Positions 33,985 through 43,028 of a DNA stretch of 64,000 nucleotides are shown in pieces. The translations under genes were made by a program, and so were the position numbers. Numbering within the stretch: the first letter of the stretch is position 1; every line of letters begins with the position of its first letter. Origin of the DNA: Chitinophagaceae bacterium (lineage in GTDB: Bacteria > Bacteroidota > Bacteroidia > Chitinophagales > Chitinophagaceae); contig SEAD01000003.1 of NCBI GenBank assembly GCA_004173355.1, forward strand, positions 21,234-85,233, read 5' to 3'. The notes under the pieces are model-generated. The model ran no database searches and was not told the DNA's origin. It saw only the letters and a program-made list of their open reading frames with translations.

Positions 33985-34027
33985 CAAAAAAACGGTCGCA
34001 CTCATTTGAAGTGCGACCGTTTTTTTA
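33985..34027. terminator. Bidirectional Rho-independent terminator
   Basis: An A-run is followed by arms ACGGTCGCACT (33992-34002) and AGTGCGACCGT (34010-34020), an 11-bp perfect stem with 7-nt loop, and a T-run. It lies between the convergent SDR (+) and desaturase (-) genes and can serve both. Confidence 0.93.
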
Positions 34028-34038
34028 TCATGGAAAAA

Positions 34039-35115
34039 TTATCCGACTTGTTGTAATCGTTGTGGTTCAACGATGGTTTCACGAACCGGTTCCTTCACTT
34101 TTTGTGCTTCCACGTACCTGCGGATAAAATCCTTTTTGGAGTCATGGAAGGAAGTAACCGCGCCGATTTTATGCAGGCAGTAAATATAAATCCAGGGAAT
34201 GTCAAGCTGCCCGGGAAGGAATCCCGCACGTGCACTACCCGGATAGAGATGGTGGTTGTTGTGCCACTCGCCGGCAAACAGACCCGGACGCGACTGGTTC
34301 AGGCTGAGATTGCTGCGGTCAAAGTCAAGACCATGTACATGTTTCTCTTCACCCTTGCCGTGACCTGTATAGTTGAATGCACGTACACCAACAAACCAGA
34401 TCACTGCGGCACTGAAAATAGCACATGCCAGTGAATGGCCACCGATGAGATACAGCGCGCCGTACCAGAAACCCCAGTTAAGCAACCAGAGCCCGATTGT
34501 ATAAACGGGCGAAGCGACAGAACCCCATTTTTTGTACTGCTCGTAACTGTTGATCCAGACGCCGGTATGCTGCATAAAAAATGCTGCACGTTTATAGTCT
34601 GATTCACTCAGGTTTTTATTGATGCTCTGGTGGTTGACATCAGACAGCATGCAATAAAGCCAGCCGCCCTTTGGATTGTAAGGATCACCGGGCATATCAC
34701 TTTTCACGTGATGCACATGATGCGATAACACATATATTTCTTCAGGGAACGTCTTGATAGCAAGGTTCTGCGTAATGATCCGGAATATCGGATGGCTGAA
34801 TTTGTAAGCCTTGTGGGTACAGTAGCGGTGGAACCAGATGGTGCCATGTGAACTGATCATCACAAATGTATACAGCACAGCGAGCGCAAGCATCGGCCAG
34901 GAAAAATGGAAAAAGAAAAATGCAATCACAAAAGGAACCATCAGCGTGGCCATCAGCCAGCTGGTCATGGTGATCCAGTTGCGTTTGTCCCTGAATACGT
35001 TGATGCGTCTGAACGCCTCAGCCCATAATTGTTTGGGGGTCGGCTTTACAAGTTCGCCGTTTTCGTCCTTCCATCCGTAGGATGGAGTGTCAAGGATATT
35101 GTCAATAAAAGCCAT
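34039..35115 (-). CDS. Acyl-CoA/acyl-lipid fatty acid desaturase
   Basis: A 358-residue membrane di-iron desaturase that introduces a double bond into a long-chain acyl group (probably delta-9). The three His boxes are HRYCTH, SHHVHH and WHNNHH. Two hydrophobic hairpins flank them, and the N-terminus is soluble. The C-terminal tail ends in a polar REPQ/QQVG-type stretch. The gene stands alone with a 266-bp upstream region and a shared terminator downstream. It may adjust membrane fluidity, for example in the cold, but no direct control signal is visible. Confidence 0.88.
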   Translation of the reverse strand: MAFIDNILDTPSYGWKDENGELVKPTPKQLWAEAFRRINVFRDKRNWITMTSWLMATLMVPFVIAFFFFHFSWPMLALAVLYTFVMISSHGTIWFHRYCTHKAYKFSHPIFRIITQNLAIKTFPEEIYVLSHHVHHVKSDMPGDPYNPKGGWLYCMLSDVNHQSINKNLSESDYKRAAFFMQHTGVWINSYEQYKKWGSVASPVYTIGLWLLNWGFWYGALYLIGGHSLACAIFSAAVIWFVGVRAFNYTGHGKGEEKHVHGLDFDRSNLSLNQSRPGLFAGEWHNNHHLYPGSARAGFLPGQLDIPWIYIYCLHKIGAVTSFHDSKKDFIRRYVEAQKVKEPVRETIVEPQRLQQVG

Positions 35116-35381
35116 AAATCAGATCCAGAATTAAATGGTGGTGCCTCCCCTGAGGCGATTGCCGTAAATCTAGGCTAATTAACGTTGCAAAACCCAGACC
35201 AGATGTAAGACATAACTATCACAAGTCCAATATACTAACCCGGCAGAAAGTATTACAAATTTACAAAAGCCCAAGTGACTGAAAGTCAATCATTTGTGTT
35301 TTTTTCCGCTTTTAGCTAACGGTCCGGCACAATAAAAAATATTGACCTGTTTTCAAAGGCGTGACACGGATCCCCTCCAGC
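35116..35381. other. Upstream region of the desaturase gene
   Basis: A 266-bp AT-rich gap between the HEAT-like stop and the desaturase start, both on the - strand. On that strand TAAATTTG (35256-35263) fits the -7 box but lies ~140 nt from the ATG, and a TTG is only found 23 nt further up. A small 5-bp hairpin (GCCTC/GAGGC, 35143-35156) sits near the start codon. No small gene is recognised. Confidence 0.4.
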
Positions 35382-35933
35382 TCAGCTCCGGCGCCACAAA
35401 CCACGGAATTTTTCCTGGTGTTTGAGATTGGTTTCCCTGCCGATCAGTTCCATTGCTTTTTCCTTGATTGATTCCTCGCGGAACTGGTCGAAAATCTTGC
35501 GCAGGTTCTCGAGGATATCATACCGGATGGACGTGATATTATCGTCTCCCGCTGCCTCTTCGTATCGTTTGAGCAGGCTGGCCGTGACAAGGTCCTGGTG
35601 TTCGCGATCGATAATTCCCACCTTCCAGAAAAGCTGGAGGGTATTGCGGGCAGTGACAAATTTGGGATCGTGGGTCTGCCGGACCAGCAAATCAAAATCG
35701 CGCAACATCCGTTTTTCGGGATCACTCTTCGCGAGATTGGCCAGCAGGTGGGCACCAATACCCCGTTCGTGGTTGTTGCCGGTGCGGATCATTCCGGTGA
35801 GCTCGTCCCATACTTCATATGCCCAGCTGACCGGTTCCTGTGTTTCTTTCTGCAGGTACCTGAAAGCCTCATACCGTATATCGGCATCACCGGAATGTAG
35901 GTCATCAAAATATTTCCTGCTGAGATCGTCCAT
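35382..35933 (-). CDS. HEAT-repeat-like protein
   Basis: A 183-residue all-helical protein made of about four 35-40-residue helical pairs (LHSGDADIRYEAFRYLQ, ERGIGAHLLANLAKSDP, KFVTARNTLQLFWKVG, TSIRYDILENLRKIF), the pattern of HEAT or armadillo-type scaffolds. It has no signal peptide or membrane segment. The function is unknown; related small proteins often act as binding scaffolds. It is divergent from the small exported protein gene of the metal efflux operon (107 bp apart). Confidence 0.72.
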   Translation of the reverse strand: MDDLSRKYFDDLHSGDADIRYEAFRYLQKETQEPVSWAYEVWDELTGMIRTGNNHERGIGAHLLANLAKSDPEKRMLRDFDLLVRQTHDPKFVTARNTLQLFWKVGIIDREHQDLVTASLLKRYEEAAGDDNITSIRYDILENLRKIFDQFREESIKEKAMELIGRETNLKHQEKFRGLWRRS

Positions 35934-36040
35934 ATGGCAATGTTTCAGGCAATGTTAAGCAAAAAAAGGATTAACATATCATTATGCGCCTTCGGGCATA
36001 CAGGTTTTGCAATACGTGGACTATCTTCGCGCCGTTCACC

Positions 36041-36427
36041 ATGAAAAAGATCATACATCATTCCCTGTTATGGCTCATCGCGCTGTCGGTACTCAACACG
36101 AGTGTCGACATCACCGAGTGGCCTGACTTCCGGGTACCGGCAGGCAGTCTGGCTGATGTGGAATACAACGAAATCGAAAGTATCGTTGAGATGGTGATGG
36201 ATGAAACAAGCGATCATGAGCAGCAGTTGCCTGACCAGAATGGCAACGACCAGCAAAGCTTAGTAAAGAAAGCAAGCTTTTATGATTTCTCCCTGCCGGT
36301 AAAAAAACTGAACCTGCTTTCACCGTTCCTGGTCGCGCTCAACGCCCGGCCGGAAGAAGTTACTTCACGAAATGATCTTGCAGCAGGTTATGTGCTTCGT
36401 CTTACGCAACCGCCCGACCAGGGCTGA
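36041..36427 (+). CDS. Small exported protein heading the metal-efflux operon
   Basis: A 128-residue protein. The ATG at 36041 gives a Lys-rich start followed by a hydrophobic stretch (HHSLLWLIALSVLN), a plausible signal sequence. The remainder is acidic (EYNEIESIVEMVMDE, TSDHEQQLPDQNGND). I do not recognise a family. A -7-like TATCTTCG (36022-36029) lies 11 nt upstream. It is 135 bp before the TolC gene on the same strand. Small acidic periplasmic proteins often precede CzcCBA genes in this phylum and may bind metal, but that is inference. Confidence 0.7.
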   Translation: MKKIIHHSLLWLIALSVLNTSVDITEWPDFRVPAGSLADVEYNEIESIVEMVMDETSDHEQQLPDQNGNDQQSLVKKASFYDFSLPVKKLNLLSPFLVALNARPEEVTSRNDLAAGYVLRLTQPPDQG

Positions 36428-36472
36428 TTCCCACCTTTTACCGGTTTCTACCCGGCACTCCCGATTACTGAT

Positions 36473-36518
36473 GTAACAGGACGGCGCGTGTTACCTGTGT
36501 GTGTACGTTAAACAACGT
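36473..36518. promoter_or_regulatory. Inverted repeats upstream of the tolC gene
   Basis: GTAACA (36473-36478) and TGTTAC (36489-36494) form a 6-bp inverted repeat with 10-nt spacer, and ACGTT/AACGT (36505-36518) a 5-bp one with 4-nt spacer. Both lie in the 135-bp gap before tolC. They might be regulator sites, but the arms are short and there is no clear -33/-7 pair. Confidence 0.3.
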
Positions 36519-36562
36519 GCGGCCGCATGTGACAGTCACGCCTGTTTCCAAAACCCAGCAAC

Positions 36563-37807
36563 ATGCGAAAACTATTTTCGATGGTCTGCTGTCTCCTTGC
36601 CACCTGTATACTGTCCGCGCAGGATCGCGACAGTATCCGGCTGACACTGGCGGAGGCGGAGCAGATTTTCCTTGAAAAAAATTTACAACTGCTCGCACAG
36701 ACCTACCAGGTTGATGTGGCGAAAGCAAATGAACTGCAACAGAAATTATTTGACAACCCGGTGTTCTCGGCGGAACTCGCAACCTACGGCGATAACCATA
36801 AATGGTTTGATATCGGCGGGCGCGGACAGAAAGTTTTCAGCATCGACCAGCTTATCACACTCGCAGGCAAACGCAACAAACGTGTGGCGCTGGCGCGTGA
36901 AGTTTCCGCCGGGTCAACATTCCAACTGCAGGAACTGCTGCGCACGCTGAAGTATGAACTCCGGCAGCAGTTCTATACAGCCGACTATGCAGCCGATGTT
37001 TTAGTGAAGTACGATGAACAGATCGAATGGCTGCAACGGGTGATCCGTTCCTATGATGCCCAGGTGGTAAAAAGGAATGTGTCACTGAAAGACGCCGTGC
37101 GGCTGAAGTCGGAACTCATCCAGCTGAATGCCGACCGCAATGGGATCATGAATGAACTCATCACGGCCAGGCAAAACCTGAGTATTCTGCTCGACACCGC
37201 AGCGGCCGTAATTCCCATACATGAAGAGTTGCAGGTACTGGTCACCGCCCCACTTCCGGACCTTCTCGAACTCGCGCGGAATAACCGCGCCGACCTGCAA
37301 CTGTCACAAAGCATGGAGAAACAGGAGGAACTCAATTTCAACCTGCAGAAAGCGATGGCGAAACCCGACCTCACCCTTGGGGCAGCATACGACCAGCAGG
37401 GATCGTACATCAGCAACTACTATTCACTGCGCGCAGCCATCGACCTGCCATTGTTCAACAGGAACCAGGGCAATATCCGCGCAGCGCGTACTTCGGTCAA
37501 AGCCGCAGCGGCCACAACCGGATATAAACTGAATGAAGTTGCCCGTGAAGTCCAGGGCAGTTACGAACGGTGGAAAGAAGCGGAAAGGGAGTATGCGGTG
37601 TCCAACCTCACATTCAATACCGACTTCCCCGAAGTAAACCGTGCCGTTATGGAGAATTTCAACAAGGGCAACCTGAACCTCCTTGAGTTTATGGATTTTT
37701 TCGAAAACTATAACATGGCCATCCGCCAGATCAACCAGCTGCATAAACAACGCCGTATCGCATGGGCCGACCTCGAATTCACCGTGGGCACGCGTATCGG
37801 CAACTAA
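36563..37807 (+). CDS. TolC-family outer membrane efflux protein (CzcC/CusC-like)
   Basis: A 414-residue outer membrane factor with a cleavable signal peptide (hydrophobic run ending near LSAQ, about residue 20). Two similar long-helix halves follow, with LTLAEAEQIFLEKNLQLLAQ at the start of the first and YSLRAAIDLPLFNRNQG near the second. TolC trimers form the channel through which RND pumps expel substrate. It lies 10 bp before the adaptor gene and should be cotranscribed. Specificity comes from the pump, which carries the divalent metal signature. Confidence 0.87.
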   Translation: MRKLFSMVCCLLATCILSAQDRDSIRLTLAEAEQIFLEKNLQLLAQTYQVDVAKANELQQKLFDNPVFSAELATYGDNHKWFDIGGRGQKVFSIDQLITLAGKRNKRVALAREVSAGSTFQLQELLRTLKYELRQQFYTADYAADVLVKYDEQIEWLQRVIRSYDAQVVKRNVSLKDAVRLKSELIQLNADRNGIMNELITARQNLSILLDTAAAVIPIHEELQVLVTAPLPDLLELARNNRADLQLSQSMEKQEELNFNLQKAMAKPDLTLGAAYDQQGSYISNYYSLRAAIDLPLFNRNQGNIRAARTSVKAAAATTGYKLNEVAREVQGSYERWKEAEREYAVSNLTFNTDFPEVNRAVMENFNKGNLNLLEFMDFFENYNMAIRQINQLHKQRRIAWADLEFTVGTRIGN

Positions 37808-37817
37808 AACAAGATGT

Positions 37818-38909
37818 ATGAAACAGTCCCATTTTTACCGGATCATATTTTTGACCGCCACCGCCGCCAGCCTGCTGGCCTGTGGTCATAAAACAGAAGA
37901 AACAACCATCCCGGGGTTCCGGCTGACGGATACTATGTCCGCCCGTATCGAACTGGATACGGCCAGGATGGAAAAGGTGCGCTCGGAACTTAAATTCTCC
38001 GGTTCCGTTACCCCGCAGGATAATAAAATGACCACCGTCTATCCCGTGGTGGCTGGTTATGTAACCAACATCAACGTCACACTCGGGGACTATGTCAGCA
38101 AAGGACAGGTACTCGCCACCATCCGCAGTACGGATATTGCCGATTTTGAAAAGCAACGCCGTGATGCGGAAAACGATCTCAGTGTGGCGAACCGCAACCT
38201 GCGGTCCGCACAGGAACTCTATGATTCCAAACTCAGCACCGAACGCGATGTGGCAGGGGCACAGAAAGAGGTGGAAAATGCGAAGGCAGAGCTGAGCAGG
38301 GTAAACGAAGTGTTCACCATTTACCATATCCGCAAGGGATCCAACTACAATATCGTGGCGCCGATCAGCGGATTTGTAATCGAAAAAAAGATCAATGCCG
38401 ACATGCAGCTGCCGTCGGGTTACAGCGAAAGTATTTTCACCATTGCCCAGATCGATGAAGTGTATGTGACGGCAAATGTGTACGAGACAGATATCGCCAA
38501 ACTGAAACCGGGTATGCCGGCCGAGGTGGAGCTGGTCAGTTATCCGGGAAAACGGCTTACCGGTAAAATTGACAGGATCCTGCATGTGCTTGATCCGGAA
38601 ACCAAAACACTCAAGATCCGGATCAGGTTGCCCAATCCCGGATATGAACTCAAACCCGATATGGCAGCAACGGTATTTGTGTTCCGTGAGGAAGAACAGC
38701 AGTTACCCGCTGTGCCCTCCGCCGCGATCGTATTTGATAAAAGCCGGAATTATGTGCTGGTATACCATGCAAAAGACAGCATAGAAACCAGGCTGGTAGA
38801 GACTTCCCGGGCTACCGGACAGATCACCTACATCACTTCCGGGATCGAGCCGGGGGAGAAAGTGATAGTTAAAAATTCCTTACTGGTGTATGATGCGATC
38901 AACGACTGA
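37818..38909 (+). CDS. RND efflux periplasmic adaptor lipoprotein (CzcB/CusB-like)
   Basis: A 363-residue membrane-fusion protein. The ATG at 37818 gives a signal peptide with lipobox LLAC (C22), so it should be lipid-anchored. Typical elements are the barrel-sandwich/lipoyl half-motif (TVYPVVAGYVTNINVTLGDY), a helical hairpin (about residues 110-155), the second lipoyl half (NIVAPISGFVIEKKINADMQ) and the beta-barrel region EVYVTANVYETDIAKLKPGM. It links the TolC channel to the CzcA-like pump. Upstream in-frame sequence lies within tolC and is not used. Confidence 0.9.
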   Translation: MKQSHFYRIIFLTATAASLLACGHKTEETTIPGFRLTDTMSARIELDTARMEKVRSELKFSGSVTPQDNKMTTVYPVVAGYVTNINVTLGDYVSKGQVLATIRSTDIADFEKQRRDAENDLSVANRNLRSAQELYDSKLSTERDVAGAQKEVENAKAELSRVNEVFTIYHIRKGSNYNIVAPISGFVIEKKINADMQLPSGYSESIFTIAQIDEVYVTANVYETDIAKLKPGMPAEVELVSYPGKRLTGKIDRILHVLDPETKTLKIRIRLPNPGYELKPDMAATVFVFREEEQQLPAVPSAAIVFDKSRNYVLVYHAKDSIETRLVETSRATGQITYITSGIEPGEKVIVKNSLLVYDAIND

Positions 38910-38930
38910 TCATCGCCATAAAATTTTATC

Positions 38931-41900
38931 ATGAATAAGTTTATCCGGAACATAGTCGCGTTCTCACTGAAGAACCGCGTTTTCATATTTTTTATGACGG
39001 GTGTACTGGTGATCGCCGGTGTGGTGAGTTTCCTGCGTACACCCATCGAGGCTTTTCCCGACGTCACCAATACCCAGATCGTAATCGTTACCCAATGGCC
39101 TGGCCGGAGTGCAGAGGAGGTAGAGCGGTTTGTGACCCGCCCCGTTGAGATTGCCATGAACAGCGTACAGAAAAAAACCAATGTGCGCAGCATCACCATG
39201 TTTGGTCTCAGTGTAATGAAAATCATTTTTGAGGATGGTGTGGAGGACTTCTTCGCACGGCAGCAGGTAAACAACCAGTTGCAGACTGTTGATTATCCCG
39301 GGGGAGTGGATCCTGAAGTGCAACCACCCTACGGACCCACCGGGGAAATTTTCCGTTACGTACTCCGCAGCAAAACCCGTAACAGCCGCGACCTGCTGAC
39401 GATCCAGAACTGGACCGTCGACCGGCAGCTCCGTGCCGTGCCCGGTGTGGCTGATATCGCTGCATTTGGCGGGGAAGAAAAGATCTATGAAATCCAGGTC
39501 AATCCCACCCTGCTCCAGAAATACGAGATCACACCCCTGCAGGTTTACGATGCCGTGTCAAGAAGTAACCTGAACGTGGGCGGCGATGTCATTGAAAAAA
39601 ATAACCAGGCATACGTGGTCCGCGGTATCGGATTGCTGAATGACCCCGATGATATCGGGAATATCATTATCGATAAGGCCGGGGATGCGCCGGTGCTGGT
39701 GAAACATGTGGCGTCGGTGGTGGAGAGTGCGTTGCCACGCGTGGGACAGGCTGGCCTCGATGATGCCGGCGACGTGGTGGAAGGCATCATCATCATGCGG
39801 AAAGATGAAAACCCATCGGCGGTGCTGAAAATGGTAAAAGAAAAGATCGCCGAGATCAACGAAAAAGTACTCCCCTCCGATGTAAAAATGGAAACATTTT
39901 ATGACCGTGATACGCTTATGGATTACTGTACCGAAACCATCTCCCACAATGTGCTGGAAGGAATTGTACTGGTAACGGTGATCGTGCTCATTTTTATGGC
40001 GGACTGGCGGACTACGGTGATTGTATCTGTGATCATCCCGCTCTCCCTGTTGTTTGCATTCTTTTGCCTGAGGTTAAAAGGCATGAGTGCCAACCTGATT
40101 TCCCTGGGGGCAATCGACTTCGGGATTATCATCGATGGGGCAGTGGTCATGGTGGAGGGGATGTTCGTCGCCATGGCGCACCTCAGCCACAAAACAGGTA
40201 TGGCGAAATATAACAGGCTGTCCAAACTCGGGCTGCTCAAACGCAAGGGTGGTGAACTTGGAAAGGCTGTGTTTTTTTCCAAACTGATCATCATCACAGC
40301 CCTGTTGCCCATTTTTACATTCCAGAAAGTGGAAGGAAAAATGTTTTCACCGCTGGCCTGGACCCTTGGCTTTGCCTTACTTGGCGCACTGTTATATACC
40401 CTTACACTGGTGCCTGTATTGTGTTCGATCCTGCTTAATAAAAACGTGAGGGAGAAAGAAAACTTTGTGGTCCGGTTTTTCAACACCTCGGTCAGCCGGG
40501 CATTCCAATGGTGTTTCCGGAACAAACGGACAAGCCTGGCTATATCCATGGGCTTCATGCTGCTGACATTCGGATCTGCAAAGTTCCTCGGATCAGAATT
40601 CCTGCCTGAGCTGAACGAGGGTGCATTATGGGTTACAGCAGAGTTGCCCATGAGTACTTCACTTAAGGAATCAATGAAGATTACTGAAACCCTGCGCGGC
40701 AAGCTGAACCAGTTCCAGGAAGTGAATAGCGTTTTGTCACAGACCGGCCGCAGCAATGACGGCACCGATCCCAATGGTTTCGGATTTGTGCAGTTCCAGG
40801 TAAATCTCAGGCGGGAGAAGGAATGGGAGACCGGTCGCAGCAAGGAGGAACTGATAGATGCCATGGACAGGGAACTCAGCCAGTACCAGGGAATCACATA
40901 TAACTATTCGCAGCCGGTGGTCGATAATGTGGCTGAAGCCGTAGCGGGATTCAAAGCGTCGAACGCGGTGAAAATTTTCGGGGACGACCTGGATAAACTG
41001 GATGGAATAGCACAGCAGGTGTACGGGAGTATCCGCAACATTGATGGTATCCGGGATGCCGGGGTGCTCAGGAATATCGGGCAGCCGGAAATCAGCGTGG
41101 TATTGAATGAGGAACGTATGGCCGTGTATGGTGTGGCTGTAGCTGATGCGCAGGCCGTGATCGAAATGGCCATTGGCGGCAAGACTGCAACCGGCAAATA
41201 TGAAGACGAGAAGCGTTTTGATGTCCGGATCCGGTATAATCCCGAATACCGCAAGGATGAAAATGATATCATGTCGCTGATGGTGCCCACCATCAAAAAC
41301 GGGAAGATCCCGCTGGGCAGTATTGCGGACCTGAAAAAAGTGACTGGTCCTGCTTATATCTACAGGGATGCGAACAAACGGTTTATCGGTGTGAAGTTCA
41401 CCGTCCGTGGGCGCGACCTGGGCAGTACAATCCGTGAAGCGATGTCGGAAGTGGAGAAGACAGTTAAAGTACCAAAGGGATACTCCATACAGTGGGCGGG
41501 TGAATTTGAGAACCAGGTGCGCGCCAGCGGCCAGTTGGCAACTGTAGTACCCATCAGCCTGGTAGCCATCTTTGTAATCCTGTTTATTGCTTTTGGCAAT
41601 ATTAAAGATGCAGGGCTGGTGCTGGTCAATGTCCCCTTTGCATTGATAGGAGGAATCCTCGCTTTGCATGTGACGGGGATCAACTTTGGAATTTCCGCAG
41701 GGGTGGGATTCATCGCCCTGTTCGGGATCTGTGTACAGAATGGTGTGATCCTGATTTCGGTGTTTCACCAGAATCTCCGGGAAAAAATGAACCTGCGCGA
41801 TGCGATCAGTGAAGGCGTGGCTTCCAGGATCCGACCGGTGGTAATGACGGCGATGATGGCGATGCTTGGTTTGTTACCGGCCGCATTGTCGTCCGGGATC

Positions 41901-42050
41901 GGATCGGAAAGCCAGAAGCCGCTGGCAGTGGCGATTATCGGGGGACTGATCACCGCAACTATCCTTACGTTGCTGGTTTTCCCGATTTTCTTCTGGATCT
42001 TTTACCGTACCTCAGGTAAAAACAACCGGTTGGTAATCCCGGCCGCATAA
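38931..42050 (+). CDS. Heavy-metal efflux RND pump (CzcA-like, divalent cation type)
   Basis: A 1039-residue HME-type RND transporter that uses proton flow to export metal from periplasm or cytoplasm through the TolC partner. Hydrophobic helix 1 (IVAFSLKNRVFIFFMTGVLV) is followed by the periplasmic PTPIEAFPDVTN-like region, 12 membrane segments in all. The helix 4 proton-relay signature is DFGIIIDGAVVMVE with D396, D402 and E409, the spacing of CzcA D402/D408/E415. This DFG form marks divalent metals (Co, Zn, Cd, Ni), not the Cu/Ag CusA form. The length is normal. A terminator follows directly. Confidence 0.92.
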   Translation: MNKFIRNIVAFSLKNRVFIFFMTGVLVIAGVVSFLRTPIEAFPDVTNTQIVIVTQWPGRSAEEVERFVTRPVEIAMNSVQKKTNVRSITMFGLSVMKIIFEDGVEDFFARQQVNNQLQTVDYPGGVDPEVQPPYGPTGEIFRYVLRSKTRNSRDLLTIQNWTVDRQLRAVPGVADIAAFGGEEKIYEIQVNPTLLQKYEITPLQVYDAVSRSNLNVGGDVIEKNNQAYVVRGIGLLNDPDDIGNIIIDKAGDAPVLVKHVASVVESALPRVGQAGLDDAGDVVEGIIIMRKDENPSAVLKMVKEKIAEINEKVLPSDVKMETFYDRDTLMDYCTETISHNVLEGIVLVTVIVLIFMADWRTTVIVSVIIPLSLLFAFFCLRLKGMSANLISLGAIDFGIIIDGAVVMVEGMFVAMAHLSHKTGMAKYNRLSKLGLLKRKGGELGKAVFFSKLIIITALLPIFTFQKVEGKMFSPLAWTLGFALLGALLYTLTLVPVLCSILLNKNVREKENFVVRFFNTSVSRAFQWCFRNKRTSLAISMGFMLLTFGSAKFLGSEFLPELNEGALWVTAELPMSTSLKESMKITETLRGKLNQFQEVNSVLSQTGRSNDGTDPNGFGFVQFQVNLRREKEWETGRSKEELIDAMDRELSQYQGITYNYSQPVVDNVAEAVAGFKASNAVKIFGDDLDKLDGIAQQVYGSIRNIDGIRDAGVLRNIGQPEISVVLNEERMAVYGVAVADAQAVIEMAIGGKTATGKYEDEKRFDVRIRYNPEYRKDENDIMSLMVPTIKNGKIPLGSIADLKKVTGPAYIYRDANKRFIGVKFTVRGRDLGSTIREAMSEVEKTVKVPKGYSIQWAGEFENQVRASGQLATVVPISLVAIFVILFIAFGNIKDAGLVLVNVPFALIGGILALHVTGINFGISAGVGFIALFGICVQNGVILISVFHQNLREKMNLRDAISEGVASRIRPVVMTAMMAMLGLLPAALSSGIGSESQKPLAVAIIGGLITATILTLLVFPIFFWIFYRTSGKNNRLVIPAA

Positions 42051-42052
42051 TA

Positions 42053-42086
42053 AAAAACCGCCGGCATATCCCTGCCGGCGGTTTTA
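42053..42086. terminator. Bidirectional Rho-independent terminator after the efflux operon
   Basis: AAAACCGCCGGCA (42054-42066) and TGCCGGCGGTTTT (42073-42085) form a 13-bp perfect stem with a 6-nt loop, A- and T-rich at the ends. It separates the czcA-like gene (+) from the convergent small gene at 42090 (-). Confidence 0.93.
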
Positions 42087-42089
42087 TTC

Positions 42090-42368
42090 TCATCCCTGTT
42101 CCTTAAAAAGTTTGTCCGGGATATTCACCGATGTACCCATTTTCGCTTTGTTGTCCCAGCGGAGACGGTTCACATATTTTTTGGGTGTCATACCTGTGGC
42201 CTCGTGCCGTGCATCAAAAGTCCGTTCACTCAGCGGGTTTTTTTTGCCGACCAGCACGCCCTTCTGGCCTCCCTGGATGGTCATCGACCTCCCTGTTTCA
42301 GGGTTGGTACCTACTGCCTTCCAGGTTTTTCCCTTTGCGGTTGACCGCATGATTTTAAATGTTGCCAT
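42090..42368 (-). CDS. Small conserved-looking protein of unknown function
   Basis: A 92-residue basic protein with a beta-rich feel (ATFKIMRSTAKGKTWKAVG, SMTIQGGQKGVLVGKKNP) and an EATGMTPKKYVNRLRWD segment. There is no signal peptide or membrane helix. I do not recognise the family. It lies 5 bp downstream of the Lys-rich histone-like gene on the same strand, so the two are probably cotranscribed; a nucleic-acid-related role is possible by association only. Confidence 0.75.
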   Translation of the reverse strand: MATFKIMRSTAKGKTWKAVGTNPETGRSMTIQGGQKGVLVGKKNPLSERTFDARHEATGMTPKKYVNRLRWDNKAKMGTSVNIPDKLFKEQG

Positions 42369-42373
42369 GATCG

Positions 42374-42700
42374 TTATTTTGATTTACCCCAGTTGTCTTC
42401 CATTTTGTCGTACGACTCTTTGTCTACTGTGGATTTTTTCTTTGACTTTGAAGTACCCTTCTTCTTTTTAGCGTTGATATTATTAACCAGCGAATTTTTT
42501 ACACCGAGTTTATTCTTTTTCGCGGTGCCTTTTTTCTTGGCCGTTTTCTTTTTCGCGGTTTTTTTTGCTGCTTTTTTAGGGGCAGACTTTTTTGTCGCTG
42601 CTTTTTTTGGAGCTGCCTTCTTAGCGGTCGAACCGCTTGTTTTTTTTACCGGCGATTTTTTCGCCATTTTCTTTTTTGCTGTTTTCTTTTTTGTTGCCAT
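42374..42700 (-). CDS. Histone H1-like lysine-rich protein
   Basis: A 108-residue protein composed mostly of Lys, Ala, Ser and Thr in repeats such as KKAAPKKA and KKTAKKKTAKKK, like the C-terminal tail of histone H1 and bacterial Hc1-type proteins. A less basic end follows (DKESYDKMEDNW). It should bind DNA or RNA non-specifically through charge. The + strand shows a T-rich mirror image that can be read as an open frame but is clearly the antisense of this gene. Its upstream side has a GGGTTTA/TAAACCC inverted repeat (42701-42724). Confidence 0.8.
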   Translation of the reverse strand: MATKKKTAKKKMAKKSPVKKTSGSTAKKAAPKKAATKKSAPKKAAKKTAKKKTAKKKGTAKKNKLGVKNSLVNNINAKKKKGTSKSKKKSTVDKESYDKMEDNWGKSK

Positions 42701-43028
42701 GGGTTTAGTTTAATGTATAAACCCTAAAGAATATGCCAGAAGCAGATCCGGGGGTTTGTGCAACAAAAGCCCGCCGGCTCGCGCTGCTGCCTAAACAAAA
42801 GCAGTAAGCCGAACGTCCTGCCCGCGGCTTATACAACACCATTGCTGGTAATGGTGATGGTATGTGTAATGAATGCAACCGGTACTGTTACGCCCGTTCC
42901 CCGCTGCCGGTTGCATCGGTCGCCTACCTGCCATCGCATCCACGATGGTTGTCCGGGGTGGTTATACCTGTCGGTCAGCATGATCATGCAAACACACCTT
43001 TTTCGTAACTTAACGAAAACGATCTTGT
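42701..43028. other. 328-bp intergenic region between divergent genes
   Basis: Begins with inverted repeat GGGTTTA (42701-42707)/TAAACCC (42718-42724) before the - strand histone-like gene and ends with the TTTTCGT/ACGAAAA repeat before the + strand DUF1801-like gene. The middle is GC-richer and can be translated in several frames (for example complement 42829-43089), but none has a start site, codon pattern or motif I trust. It may be a decayed gene fragment. Confidence 0.4.
43000..43019. promoter_or_regulatory. Inverted repeat before the DUF1801-like gene
   Basis: TTTTCGT (43000-43006) and ACGAAAA (43013-43019) are perfect 7-bp arms around AACTTA, ending 9 nt before the ATG at 43029. This is a possible operator or leader hairpin; no U-run follows. 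Confidence 0.4.

Noticed and set aside
23121..35323. TTAGCTAACGGT shared by the sigma-gene upstream region (23121-23132) and the desaturase upstream region (35312-35323)
   Set aside because: A 12-bp match between two intergenic regions is expected by chance, and its orientation relative to the genes differs.
42393..42713. A Phe-rich + strand open frame opposite the Lys-rich gene
   Set aside because: It is the complement of AAA/AAG-rich codons (TTT/CTT); the - strand gene has histone-like logic and an operon partner.
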